Origin: Alcaligenaceae bacterium
GTDB taxonomy: Bacteria; Pseudomonadota; Gammaproteobacteria; Burkholderiales; Burkholderiaceae_B
Reading direction: 5' to 3'
Assembly (NCBI GenBank): GCA_013416445.1
Contig: JACCER010000008.1
Location: 95,671 to 159,670, forward strand
Length of the DNA: 64,000 nucleotides
This document shows, in pieces, positions 8,064-16,921 of this stretch (its first letter is position 1; each line of letters opens with the position of its first letter). Below the pieces are notes generated by a model. It saw only the letters and a list, made by a program, of their open reading frames with translations. It searched no databases and was not told the DNA's origin. The translations under genes and the position numbers were made by a program.

Positions 8064-9755
8064 ATGCAAGAGGCTGCTTTTTTTCAACTGTCAACGTCTA
8101 CAGCGTTGTTGTTGCTCTTTGGGTTTTACGGAGCGACATTTCTGCTTACCCTGCTGATAGGCCAGAAGAAAGAGAACGTCGATGGATATATGGTGTCGAA
8201 CAGTGCCGTAGGCTTTGGCTTGTCCGCGGCGAGCATGATCGCCACATGGATATGGGCAGCATCGTTTTATGCAAGCGCGACCTCGGGGTTTCGTTATGGC
8301 CTGTCCGGCCCTATCCATTACGGGCTGTGGGGCGCCTTGATGATTATGTTCATCTATCCCTTTGGCAGACGGTTTCGCCAGCTTGCACCCAAAGCGCACA
8401 CGCTGGCTGAAGTCATACAGGCGCGCCACGGTACCTCTAGCCAGTTGATCATGGCGGGTTCCAATCTGGTTGGCTCCTGTATCAGCTTGATGGTGAACTT
8501 TACCGCAGCCGGCGCCTTGGTCTCTATCTTGAGTCCATTAAGCTTCATCCAGGGCGTGCTTATCGCAGGCCTGGGCGTGCTGACGTACACCTTGTGGTCT
8601 GGTTTCCGGGCGTCGGTCATGACTGATTTTGCCCAGCTTATTGCCATGATACTGGCCGCTGTCGTCATTATTCCGCTGATCTTTTTCAATGCGGGAGGTA
8701 CCGATATGTTGATGGCGAATATGTCGAACCTGACCGATCAGCAACTGGATTTCTTCTCGACGACAGCCATACTTGAGCAGGGCGCGCCCTATTTTGTGGC
8801 AGTGCTGGCTTACGCGATTGGCAACCAGACGATTGCGCAACGCTTGTTTGCCGTGCGTGAAGATCTGATCAAGTCTACATTCGTTACTGCAACCATAGGC
8901 TATGGCGCGGTGGTGATTGGCCTGGGCATGCTGGGTCTGCTGGCGCTGTTTGTTGGCCTGGACCCTGTTGATGGCGATATGAACAACATCATTCCACAGA
9001 TGGCGTCCACCTATTTGCCGCCATTTGGCATTGCGCTGTTCTTTATCTTGGTGATTGGTTCCTTGTCGTCAACAGCTGACTCGGATCTGTCCGCCCTGTC
9101 GGCCATCATGATGACTGATATCTATGGCAAGAACCTGGCTCGTGGCAAGCCTGATCCTGCACGTATGTTGTGGTGGGGGCGCATGACCATGGTGGTGGCC
9201 ACCATGCTGGGTGTTGTTCTGGCCAGTATGCGTTTCGACATCCTGGTGATGCTGATTTTTGTCGGTGCATTGTGGGGCGCCATTGTCTTTCCCGTCATCG
9301 TCAGTTTTTATTGGGATCGCATTACCAACAAGGCTTTCACGACTTCGGTCATCAGTGCTGTAGTTTTGTTTGCGGTGGCGCGTTTCGAGCTGGTTCCCAT
9401 CGAAGGTCCCGTTGCCGTGTTTTTTGAAGTGTTCGCCTCGATAGGCGGGGGCGTAGTAATTGGCCTGATGACTTTTGCCTTTTTCAACCGCCATGTGGCG
9501 ATAGTTCTGGGTGTTGCCGTTGCGCTGATATTAATGCCCCTGACTCATGACTTTCTGCGTGACTACATGGTGCTGTTGGGTTCGCTGACTGCCTACGGGG
9601 TAAGCGCTACGGTATGCGTAGCCATGAGCTGGCGCAGTAAAGAGCGTTTCGACTTTGACCTGCTGGCCGAGCGCGTGACGTCTTTCCATATTGAAGAAGC
9701 GCCAGCCAAGTCAGGCTTGCGTCCTATCGGCGGCCCCGCTGCCGCCAACGTTTAA
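8064..9755 (+). CDS. Sodium:solute symporter (SSS/SLC5 family, Dur3-like)
   Basis: This 563-residue integral membrane protein has about 13-14 hydrophobic segments. The early part (STALLLLFGFYGATFLLTLL, then SAASMIATWIWAASFYASAT) matches the LeuT-fold start of SSS transporters, and SSTADSDLSALSAIMMTDIY at about residue 332-351 is the sodium-site helix motif. The W-x-W-A-A-S and YGLSGPIHYG segments are like Dur3-type urea/polyamine symporters, but the substrate is not certain. It drives uptake with the sodium gradient. A tiny membrane partner gene follows after 12 bases and is probably translated with it. Confidence 0.92.
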   Translation: MQEAAFFQLSTSTALLLLFGFYGATFLLTLLIGQKKENVDGYMVSNSAVGFGLSAASMIATWIWAASFYASATSGFRYGLSGPIHYGLWGALMIMFIYPFGRRFRQLAPKAHTLAEVIQARHGTSSQLIMAGSNLVGSCISLMVNFTAAGALVSILSPLSFIQGVLIAGLGVLTYTLWSGFRASVMTDFAQLIAMILAAVVIIPLIFFNAGGTDMLMANMSNLTDQQLDFFSTTAILEQGAPYFVAVLAYAIGNQTIAQRLFAVREDLIKSTFVTATIGYGAVVIGLGMLGLLALFVGLDPVDGDMNNIIPQMASTYLPPFGIALFFILVIGSLSSTADSDLSALSAIMMTDIYGKNLARGKPDPARMLWWGRMTMVVATMLGVVLASMRFDILVMLIFVGALWGAIVFPVIVSFYWDRITNKAFTTSVISAVVLFAVARFELVPIEGPVAVFFEVFASIGGGVVIGLMTFAFFNRHVAIVLGVAVALILMPLTHDFLRDYMVLLGSLTAYGVSATVCVAMSWRSKERFDFDLLAERVTSFHIEEAPAKSGLRPIGGPAAANV

Positions 9756-9767
9756 AGGAGTAGGTAT

Positions 9768-9899
9768 ATGACACAGTTGTTGCTTTCCAGCTATGTGCTG
9801 GTGTGGCCCGTGGTTTCCGCAGGGGTGTTGGCGGTGCTGCTGGTGGCGCTGGTAAAAGACATGCAAACCGCCAGAAAGAATGGCGATAGCATGATTTAA
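9768..9899 (+). CDS. Small single-helix partner of the symporter (43 residues)
   Basis: The frame starts at an ATG 12 bases after the symporter stop, with a strong ribosome site (AAAGGAG) about 8 bases before it. The protein begins MTQLLLSSYVLVWPVVSAGV, has one hydrophobic helix (about residues 4-29) and ends in a charged tail (KDMQTARKNGDSMI). Short proteins of this layout with a Y-x-L-x-W-P motif are found next to SSS-type transporters and are annotated as putative transporter small subunits. Its exact role is unknown; stabilisation or regulation of the symporter is the likely one (inference). Confidence 0.75.
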   Translation: MTQLLLSSYVLVWPVVSAGVLAVLLVALVKDMQTARKNGDSMI

Positions 9900-10359
9900 A
9901 CCGCCAGCCTCAATTGAGGGCAAGCCTAAAGGTGTTGTGCAGCGCCCTTGCAGCAATCTATGAATCAGGAGTTCATGGATCGCAGCAAGAGCGCTTTTTT
10001 ATGCGCGGCCGCTGCGTCGTCAGGCCTTTCATGCATTCTTTTGTTTAATTTAGATATAAATGTTATTTAATTCAACTATCTATGTGGCAGCGAGCTGGAT
10101 ATAAGCTTTCCTGCAAGCTTGGCTTAAGGCAGGTGAGAAACTGAATTGGTCAAAAACAATAAATAACGAGACGTAAAAGTCCATTTTCTAGTGGTAAACG
10201 TGTATTCAATTGAGAAAAATTAAGTGCCACAATGCCTTTTCTATCTGGTTTGACTAGGTGGTACTTCCTTTTTTTTGCCTGCTTTAGTAGCAATAAGGTA
10301 CTTAAGCAGGCTGTTTTTCTCTGTCTCTTTTTAGGGGCAGCGGGATATGCGAGCAACTT
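9900..10359. other. Intergenic region before the ABC importer operon
   Basis: These 460 bases hold no gene that I can support. A perfect CCTCAATTGAGG palindrome lies at 9908-9919 just behind the small symporter subunit. The sequence then becomes AT-rich and ends with a strong stem-loop at 10277-10311. The promoter of the ABC operon must be either upstream of that stem-loop, making it an attenuator, or in the 45 bases after it. Confidence 0.5.
10277..10318 (+). terminator. Intrinsic terminator or attenuator before the ABC operon
   Basis: GCCTGCTTTAGTA (10277-10289) pairs with TACTTAAGCAGGC (10299-10311) with one mismatch over 13 bases, a 9-base loop, and a TGTTTTT tail. It ends about 40 bases before the first permease start. 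No gene upstream is close enough to need a terminator here, so attenuation of the operon is possible. Confidence 0.6.
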
Positions 10360-11337
10360 ATGGGTTCGTTAAGTTTCATTTCTCGCCGGGTCATGGGCGG
10401 AGTCATCATGATTATCGCGGTAGTGGTACTGAATTTCTTTTTACTATCCGCCGCGCCCGGTGATATTGCAGATGTCTTGGCTATGCAAGCAGGCGGAGCA
10501 ACAGCGGATCAGATTGAGGGCATTCGGAAAGACTTGGGCCTCGATAAAAGCGTGTTTTTGCAGATGACAACCTATGTCACCAATGTCCTGAAGGGTAATC
10601 TTGGCGAGTCTCTTTTTTATAATGAATCAGTGACTCAACTGATCCTGGAACGCCTGCCGAACACCCTGATCTTGGTGTTGCCGGCCATGTTGATTGCTGT
10701 TGTGCTGGGAACGCTGCTGGGCGTGCTCTCCGCCTACAGGCCGCGTGGCATCTTCAATTTCGGCGTTACCTTGTTTTCCCTGGTCGGCTTTGCTGCTCCC
10801 GTGTTCTGGAGCGGCATGGTGTTATTGATTATCTTCGCTTATTGGTTTCCCATTTTTCCCGCTTCGGGCATGTTTAACATCGGCGAACATCCTACTGGGT
10901 TGGATGCGGTCTGGCAGGTGGCGCATCACCTGGTTTTGCCGGTCATTTCATTGAGCATGGTTTATTTGGCCCAGTATAGTCGCCAGGCGCGGGCCACCAT
11001 GCTGGACGTACTGGGTTCAGATTACGTTCGCACCGCTCGCGCCAAAGGCCTGCGTGAAATGGCAGTCGTATACAAGCATGCGCTCAAGAATGCAGTACTG
11101 CCGGTCGTTACGCTGGCTGGACTGCAGTTTTCTCATGCGGTGGCGGGCGCTGTTTTGGTGGAAACCGTATTCAATTGGCCGGGCCTTGGGCGCCTGGCGC
11201 TCGATGCGGTATTGAATCGAGATTTTCCGCTAATGCTGGGGCTGTTGCTGATATCCAGTGTTCTGGTGGTGGTCGTCAACGTTTTGGTGGATTGGCTTTA
11301 TAGCGTGCTGGATCCCCGTATCAAGATGGGAGCTTAA
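10360..11337 (+). CDS. ABC importer permease, DppB/OppB type
   Basis: This 325-residue protein is an inner-membrane permease of the peptide/opine/nickel ABC family, with about six helices. It starts with the typical LSFISRRVMGGVIMIIAVVV helix and has the cytoplasmic coupling loop around SDYVRTARAKGLREMAVVYK (about residues 218-237). The conserved ending NVLVDWLYSVLDPRIKMGA is family standard. No good ribosome site stands before the ATG at 10360. It heads an operon with a second permease, two ATPases, an amidohydrolase, a GTPase and two binding proteins, all on the plus strand. Confidence 0.93.
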   Translation: MGSLSFISRRVMGGVIMIIAVVVLNFFLLSAAPGDIADVLAMQAGGATADQIEGIRKDLGLDKSVFLQMTTYVTNVLKGNLGESLFYNESVTQLILERLPNTLILVLPAMLIAVVLGTLLGVLSAYRPRGIFNFGVTLFSLVGFAAPVFWSGMVLLIIFAYWFPIFPASGMFNIGEHPTGLDAVWQVAHHLVLPVISLSMVYLAQYSRQARATMLDVLGSDYVRTARAKGLREMAVVYKHALKNAVLPVVTLAGLQFSHAVAGAVLVETVFNWPGLGRLALDAVLNRDFPLMLGLLLISSVLVVVVNVLVDWLYSVLDPRIKMGA

Positions 11338-11341
11338 GGCA

Positions 11342-12172
11342 ATGAATTCAGGATGGAAGTTATTTCTGGCCAATAAGGGTGCTGTCGCTGGGGCAATCTT
11401 GCTCATTATTATTGCTTTGGCGGGTTTGTTTGGCGAAATGCTGTACCCCGTAAGCGCTATGGATATTGTTGCGGCCCCCCTGGAAGCGCCTTCATGGGCT
11501 TTGCCTATGGGGGCCGACTATCTGGGCCGCGATGTGCTGGCCGGAATTTTGCATGGCGCGGGTACGACGCTGGTGATCAGCCTGGCTGCAACGCTGACCA
11601 CGGTCATTCTTGGGCTTTTTCTTATCGGCGCTGTTGCCGGGTTCTTCGGCGGGCGCATCGACAATATCCTGATGCGGGTTACCGAGTTCTTCCAGGTATT
11701 GCCGCCCATTTTGCTGGCCATGGTGCTGGTGGCGGTATTCGGGGCAAAGATCTGGAACGTCATTCTTGTTATTGGCCTGGTCAGTTGGCCGCCGCTGGCA
11801 CGCCTGACCCGCGCCGAATTCTTGAAGCTGAAAGAACGCGAATTTATCAGGGCCGAATATTCCATTGGTTCCAGCAACCTGAATATTATGTTTCGTGTGC
11901 TGCTGCCCAATGCTTCGCCACCGCTTATCGTAGCAACGGCGCTCACTGTGGGTACGGCCATTCTGTTCGAATCCGGACTGTCGTTTCTGGGCCTGTCAGA
12001 TCCCGATGTGGCCAGTTGGGGCTACATGATAGGGTCGTCCCGTGATTATATTTTTGATGCCTGGTGGTCAGTCATTTATCCGGGTAGCGCAATCTTCCTG
12101 ACGGTGCTGTCCCTGAGCTTGCTGGGCGACGGCCTCAATGATGCGCTTAACCCTAAATTGCGGCAGCGCTAG
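11342..12172 (+). CDS. ABC importer permease, DppC/OppC type
   Basis: This 276-residue permease is the partner of the preceding one. I use the ATG at 11342, 4 bases after the first permease stop; upstream in-frame codons would overlap that gene. The N-terminus (MNSGWKLFLANKGAVAGAIL) and PMGADYLGRDVLAGILHGAG are typical of DppC proteins, and the coupling loop is near LKLKEREFIRAEYSIGSSN. Five to six helices are visible. Together with the first permease it forms the membrane channel for a peptide-like substrate. Confidence 0.93.
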   Translation: MNSGWKLFLANKGAVAGAILLIIIALAGLFGEMLYPVSAMDIVAAPLEAPSWALPMGADYLGRDVLAGILHGAGTTLVISLAATLTTVILGLFLIGAVAGFFGGRIDNILMRVTEFFQVLPPILLAMVLVAVFGAKIWNVILVIGLVSWPPLARLTRAEFLKLKEREFIRAEYSIGSSNLNIMFRVLLPNASPPLIVATALTVGTAILFESGLSFLGLSDPDVASWGYMIGSSRDYIFDAWWSVIYPGSAIFLTVLSLSLLGDGLNDALNPKLRQR

Positions 12173-12180
12173 GAGCAATC

Positions 12181-13206
12181 ATGGCTGAAAAATTACTGGA
12201 AGTTAACGATCTGTGTGTGGAGTTCGGGAGCAGTAAAAACCCGGTGCGCGTTCTGGATCACGTCAATCTGCATCTGGCTCCCGGCGAAATCCTGGGTATT
12301 GTGGGTGAGTCAGGTTGCGGGAAAAGCATGACCAGTCTTGCTGTCCTGCGCCTTATTCCTTCCCCGCCCGGACGGATCACCAAGGGCACGATAGCCCTGG
12401 AAGGAAAAAACCTGCGGGACCTGACCGAGTCGCAGATGCAAGACGTGCGCGGCAAAGACATCGCCATGATCTTCCAGGAGCCCATGACGGCATTGAATCC
12501 GGTCTTTACGATTGGGCAGCAAATTATTGAAACCATACGCAGGCACGAGAATGTCAGTGCCAGGCAGGCGCGCGAGCAAGCTATCGAACTGATCAAGTCG
12601 GTTCGCATTCCCGAGCCTGAACGGCGCCTTGACCAGTATCCGCACGAACTGTCAGGCGGCATGCGCCAGCGCGCCATGATAGCCATGGCCTTGGCCTGTC
12701 GCCCCAAGGTGTTGATTGCTGACGAACCTACCACGGCGCTGGACGTTACCGTGCAGGCGCAAATTTTTGATTTGTTGCTGGATCTGCGCAAGCAGTACAA
12801 CACGGCCATTATCCTGATCACTCATAACATGGGCGCCGTGGCTGAACTGGCTGACCGGGTGATGGTGATGTATGCCGGACGGAAAATAGAAGAAGGCACC
12901 GTTGAACGGGTACTGCTCAATCCCATTCACCCATACACGAAAGGCTTGCTGGCCTGCGTCTTGAACGTGGAACACGACCCCGCCAAGTTCTCCGAGTCTG
13001 AATTACTGCCTGAAATTCCCGGTGTTGTACCGCCATTAAGCGAACTTGGCCAGGGTTGCGCTTTTGCGCCGCGCTGCCCGTATGTGATGGACAAATGCCA
13101 TACCGAGCGTCCGCCCATGCTTGGGCGCGCCAACTGGGAGGCGGCCTGCTGGTTGAATATTGAAACGACAGAGCCGCAAGCGGCAGTACAGGAGAGCGCG
13201 TTATGA
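12181..13206 (+). CDS. ABC importer ATPase, DppD/OppD type
   Basis: This 341-residue ATPase carries Walker A GESGCGKS (residues 42-49), the Q-loop region (MIFQEPMTALNPVF), the signature LSGGMRQR, Walker B VLIADEPTTALD and the switch histidine in ILITHNMG. The C-terminal oligopeptide-transporter region with clustered cysteines (GCAFAPRCPYVMDKCHTERP) is present; in related proteins this region binds an iron-sulfur cluster. It starts 8 bases after the DppC-type gene and overlaps the next ATPase by 4 bases. Confidence 0.95.
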   Translation: MAEKLLEVNDLCVEFGSSKNPVRVLDHVNLHLAPGEILGIVGESGCGKSMTSLAVLRLIPSPPGRITKGTIALEGKNLRDLTESQMQDVRGKDIAMIFQEPMTALNPVFTIGQQIIETIRRHENVSARQAREQAIELIKSVRIPEPERRLDQYPHELSGGMRQRAMIAMALACRPKVLIADEPTTALDVTVQAQIFDLLLDLRKQYNTAIILITHNMGAVAELADRVMVMYAGRKIEEGTVERVLLNPIHPYTKGLLACVLNVEHDPAKFSESELLPEIPGVVPPLSELGQGCAFAPRCPYVMDKCHTERPPMLGRANWEAACWLNIETTEPQAAVQESAL

Positions 13207-14219
13207 CGCAGTCGCAAACGTTGCTGGAAGTGCGTGACCTGACGGTACATTTCACCTTAAGGAAAGCAGGCCTGCTGGGAAAAGAAGCCAAAGTATATGC
13301 CGTTGATGGCGTCTCATTCGACGTCAAGCGCGGCAGCGCCTACGGAATTGTGGGTGAGTCGGGTTGCGGGAAATCCACCACGGCACTGGCATTGGCCAAC
13401 CTGCTGGCCCCCACAGGAGGAAAAATTCTCCTGAACGGGAAGTCGATGACATCCAATTCCCGCAAAGAGATGAAAGAGGTCAGCAAAGGCCTGCAAATGA
13501 TTTTCCAGGACCCGTACTCGTCTCTTGACCCACGGCAGCGAGTGGAAGACATTATCGCCAAGCCCATGAGGCAGTTAACGCGCATGAACGACAAAGAGAT
13601 CGCCGACCGTGTCGACGAACTCATCAAGAAAGTCGGGCTCAGGCCCGAGCAAAAGACGCTGTTTCCCCACCAGTTTTCCGGAGGGCAGCGCCAGCGCATA
13701 GGTATTGCCCGGGCCTTGGCGGTACATCCCGATCTGGTGATCTGCGATGAGCCAGTTTCCGCTCTAGACGTGGCGATTCAAGCGCAGGTCATTAATCTGC
13801 TCAAGCAGCTTCAGAAAGAGATGGGGCTGACTTATGTATTTATTTCGCATGACTTGGCAGTAGTGCAGCGCTTGTGCGATGCGCTTAGCGTCATGTACCT
13901 GGGCCGGGTGGTTGAGCAGGGTAACCGCAGTGAAGTCTTCTCCCGGCCTTTGCATCCCTATACCTATGCGTTACTGACCGCCGATCCGGTCAAAGACCCG
14001 ACTCGGCGCGGGTCAGTCAAGCGCTTGCGCCTTGAGGGTGATCCCCCAAGCCCAATTAACCCGCCGTCGGGTTGCCATTTTCATACTCGATGCCCATATG
14101 CGCAGGATATCTGCCGATCCGAGTCGCCGCAGTTGCGTGATGTGGGCAGGGGCCAGCATGTGGCTTGCCATTTTGTGAAGATGGTTGACGGCCAGCCCGT
14201 TAGCCCTGTTTCTATCTGA
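13203..14219 (+). CDS. ABC importer ATPase, DppF/OppF type
   Basis: This 338-residue ATPase is the second energy-coupling subunit. Visible motifs are Walker A GESGCGKS, FQDPYSSLDPRQRV after the Q-loop, the signature FSGGQRQRIGIA, Walker B LVICDEPVSALDV and FISHDLAV. The C-terminal part has the cysteine cluster GCHFHTRCPYAQDIC. Its start overlaps the stop of the DppD-type gene (ATGA), so the two ATPases are translationally coupled. It forms a heterodimer with the other ATPase under the two permeases. Confidence 0.95.
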   Translation: MTQSQTLLEVRDLTVHFTLRKAGLLGKEAKVYAVDGVSFDVKRGSAYGIVGESGCGKSTTALALANLLAPTGGKILLNGKSMTSNSRKEMKEVSKGLQMIFQDPYSSLDPRQRVEDIIAKPMRQLTRMNDKEIADRVDELIKKVGLRPEQKTLFPHQFSGGQRQRIGIARALAVHPDLVICDEPVSALDVAIQAQVINLLKQLQKEMGLTYVFISHDLAVVQRLCDALSVMYLGRVVEQGNRSEVFSRPLHPYTYALLTADPVKDPTRRGSVKRLRLEGDPPSPINPPSGCHFHTRCPYAQDICRSESPQLRDVGRGQHVACHFVKMVDGQPVSPVSI

Positions 14220-14257
14220 TGCCATCAGGTGCAGCCTGAATTTTATTGGAAATTATC

Positions 14258-15922
14258 ATGAATCGTTCAGAAAAAATTACCGTATATAAAGCTCGTAGCG
14301 TTATCACCATGAATCCCATGCAGCCGCGCGCCACGCATGTGGCAGTCTGCGATGGCAAGATTCTTGGGGTGGGCGACGAGGCATCATTGAGCGGTTGGGG
14401 GCCGGCTACCCTTGATGAAACCTTTGCCGACAAAGTCCTGATGCCGGGGTTGGTGGAAGGCCACTGCCACTTGATGGAAGGCGGCATGTGGAATTTTGTC
14501 TATGTCGGGTATTACGACCGCCGTGGGCCTGATGGCCGTTTGTGGACGGGCCTGAAAAATTTCGAAGATGTGATCGCCCGCCTGAAGAAAGCGCACGCTG
14601 CGCTGGATAATCCTTCCGATCCCATATATGCATGGGGTTTCGACCCGATTTACTTCGGTTCGCAACGCATGACGACGACGCATCTGGATCAGGTGTCGGC
14701 CACTAGCCGCGTGGTGGTCTTCCATGCCAGTGCGCATTTGATGAACGTGAATACCGCGATGCTGCAAGAGGCGAACATCACCAAAGAAACTGCCATCGAA
14801 GGTGTGGTAATGGGCGCCGACGACAAACCTACAGGCGAGCTGCAAGAATTTGCCGCCATGTACATGGTGTATCGCAAGACAGGTAATCTTTTCTTTGATG
14901 CTGGGCAGACGGAACAAGGCATCTGGAACTTCGGGAAAGTGGGGCAGTTGGCTGGCGTGACGACGGCGACTGATTTGGTCAATGACTTGAGCGACTCCAC
15001 CCTCAAGGCGCTGACCAGTGTCACTGGGCACGAAGACTACCCGCTACGCATTGTGCCGGCCTATGCACCTATGCGCGACCTTGAAAACAAGGCGCTCGAA
15101 CGCGTATTGCCGGCCCTTAAATACAATAGCAACAAGTTGCACTTTGGCGTGATCAAACTCGTTACCGATGGGTCCATCCAGGGCTTTACCGCAAGAGTGC
15201 GTTGGCCCGGTTATTACAACCCGCCAGCTGGCGCTCAAAAGAATGGCATCTGGCTGATTCCGCCACACAACCTGAAAGACATTATTAAAACCTACCACGA
15301 TGCCGGCTTGACTGTTCATATTCATACTAATGGCGATGAGGCGACGGAAGTCACTCTGGACGCCATCGAGAAAGTGCTTGAGGAAAGCCCGCGCTGGGAT
15401 CACCGTCATACGCTGCAGCATTGCCAAATGGCCGATGCCTATCAATTCAAGCGCATGGCAAATATGGGCGTATGCGCAAACCTGTTCGCTAACCACATCT
15501 ATTATTGGGGCGATGCGCACTACAGCATGACTATGGGGCCGGACCGTGCCAACCGCATGAACGCGGCCGCTACGGCCAAAGCCACGGGCGTGCGCTTTTC
15601 CTTGCACTCGGATGCGCCAATTACGCCGCTGGCGCCGTTGTTTACCGCTTGGTGCGCAGTGAATCGCACAACGGCAACGGGGCGGGTGCTGGGCGAAAGC
15701 GAGCGCATATCGGTGCAAGATGCTTTGCACGCCATGACGCTGGGTGCTGCCTATACGCTGAAGCTGGATGGCGAAATCGGCAGTATCGAAATAGGCAAGC
15801 AGGCTGACTTCTGCGTGCTCGAGGATGATCCGCTGGAAATTGCACCCGAATCGTTGAAAGATGCCCGCATATGGGGGACGGTGTTGGGCGGTAAGGTCTT
15901 CCCGTGCCCCAAGCATGACTAA
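14258..15922 (+). CDS. Amidohydrolase family 3 protein (YtcJ-like)
   Basis: This protein of 554 residues belongs to the metal-dependent amidohydrolase superfamily. Motifs: VLMPGLVEGHCHLMEGG (metal-binding H-x-H after strand 1, about residue 70), VHIHTNGDEA and HRHTLQHCQM (further metal histidines) and SLHSDAPI (catalytic Asp) near residue 450. I chose the ATG at 14258; a TTG at 14246 is also in frame. Family members hydrolyse amides, N-acyl or cyclic amide substrates in the cytoplasm. It sits inside the ABC importer operon, so it likely cleaves the imported compound (inference). Its stop overlaps the next start by 8 bases. Confidence 0.9.
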   Translation: MNRSEKITVYKARSVITMNPMQPRATHVAVCDGKILGVGDEASLSGWGPATLDETFADKVLMPGLVEGHCHLMEGGMWNFVYVGYYDRRGPDGRLWTGLKNFEDVIARLKKAHAALDNPSDPIYAWGFDPIYFGSQRMTTTHLDQVSATSRVVVFHASAHLMNVNTAMLQEANITKETAIEGVVMGADDKPTGELQEFAAMYMVYRKTGNLFFDAGQTEQGIWNFGKVGQLAGVTTATDLVNDLSDSTLKALTSVTGHEDYPLRIVPAYAPMRDLENKALERVLPALKYNSNKLHFGVIKLVTDGSIQGFTARVRWPGYYNPPAGAQKNGIWLIPPHNLKDIIKTYHDAGLTVHIHTNGDEATEVTLDAIEKVLEESPRWDHRHTLQHCQMADAYQFKRMANMGVCANLFANHIYYWGDAHYSMTMGPDRANRMNAAATAKATGVRFSLHSDAPITPLAPLFTAWCAVNRTTATGRVLGESERISVQDALHAMTLGAAYTLKLDGEIGSIEIGKQADFCVLEDDPLEIAPESLKDARIWGTVLGGKVFPCPKHD

Positions 15923-16892
15923 ACCTGCACAACTGCCTATGACAGTGCTTGGCGGTTTTCTCGGTTCAGGGAAAACCACCTTGCTGAACAATATCTTGCG
16001 TGCCCAGCATGGGCTGCGCATTCTCGTTATGGTCAATGATTTTGGCAGCCTGAACGTGGACGCCTCATTAATCGAGTCGACCAATGGGGCGCAAGATGTA
16101 ATCAATCTGACCAATGGCTGTGTTTGCTGCTCGATGGGCGGGGAACTGGTCAGTGCGTTGTTGAAAGTCGAAGACCTGGTACCCGAACTGGACTGGTTGA
16201 TTATCGAAGGCAGTGGTGTCAGTGACCCCAGGAAAATCGCGCAGATAGGACAAGTAGGGGGTAATTTCCTGCTCAAGTCCATCGTGACGGTTGTCGATGC
16301 CGGCTCTGTTCGTCAAATGGTTCAGGATCGCTATGTCGGCGACGTCGTGCTGCAACAAATCGAAGCAGCCGATCTGATCATATCGAACAAGCTTGATCTA
16401 ATAAGCAACGAACAGCGTATTGAAACAAGCAACTGGTTAAGTGAACAGGCGCCATCGGCCTTGATTTTCGAGTCTGTGCAGGCCCAGGTCGCTTGGGAAG
16501 TCCTGTTGGATCACCCTTTATCGGATGGCTCGGTTGCACAGAAAGAGGCAAACGATGGCTTCAAGTTTTTGCAGCCTTTCGGCGCGCCGCGCGATAACAC
16601 CGCACGAAGTTTTTCCACCCAGACCATACAGCAGGCTGCGCCTTACGATGAAACGAAGTTGAAAAGCGTAATGCGTAACTTGCCTGATTCGGTGTTTCGC
16701 ATCAAGGGTATTGTGACGGTAGGCAGCGATGCCCAGCCTTGTTTGCTGCAGTATTCGCCCAACCAGCAGTTTGAGCTGCAAGCGCTGGTACAGAACCAGT
16801 CTGGGCTGAGCAGCAGCGGGTTGGTGGCAATAGGATCCAGCGGTTCGGATATCGGCTCTTTGGCGCAGTTGTTTCGCTCAGCAGAAATTTAA
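15915..16892 (+). CDS. COG0523 / CobW-like GTPase, putative metallochaperone
   Basis: This protein of about 325 residues has Walker A GGFLGSGKTTLL near its N-terminus, the conserved metal-binding CVCC motif (TNGCVCCSMGGEL, about residues 67-79), EGSGVSDP and the SNKLDLI nucleotide-specificity motif. COG0523 proteins are GTPases that deliver zinc or other metals to target enzymes. I take the ATG at 15915, which overlaps the stop of the amidohydrolase by 8 bases; upstream in-frame codons would lie deep in that gene. The tight coupling to a metal-dependent amidohydrolase suggests that the amidohydrolase is its client (inference). Confidence 0.9.
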   Translation: MTKPAQLPMTVLGGFLGSGKTTLLNNILRAQHGLRILVMVNDFGSLNVDASLIESTNGAQDVINLTNGCVCCSMGGELVSALLKVEDLVPELDWLIIEGSGVSDPRKIAQIGQVGGNFLLKSIVTVVDAGSVRQMVQDRYVGDVVLQQIEAADLIISNKLDLISNEQRIETSNWLSEQAPSALIFESVQAQVAWEVLLDHPLSDGSVAQKEANDGFKFLQPFGAPRDNTARSFSTQTIQQAAPYDETKLKSVMRNLPDSVFRIKGIVTVGSDAQPCLLQYSPNQQFELQALVQNQSGLSSSGLVAIGSSGSDIGSLAQLFRSAEI

Positions 16893-16921
16893 ATAGGTAT
16901 TTATTTCCTAACGGAGGAATT

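Noticed and set aside
15044..16282. Long minus-strand open frame (412 codons) over the amidohydrolase/GTPase junction
   Set aside because: It is a shadow of two well-supported plus-strand genes with clear motifs; its own translation resembles no protein.
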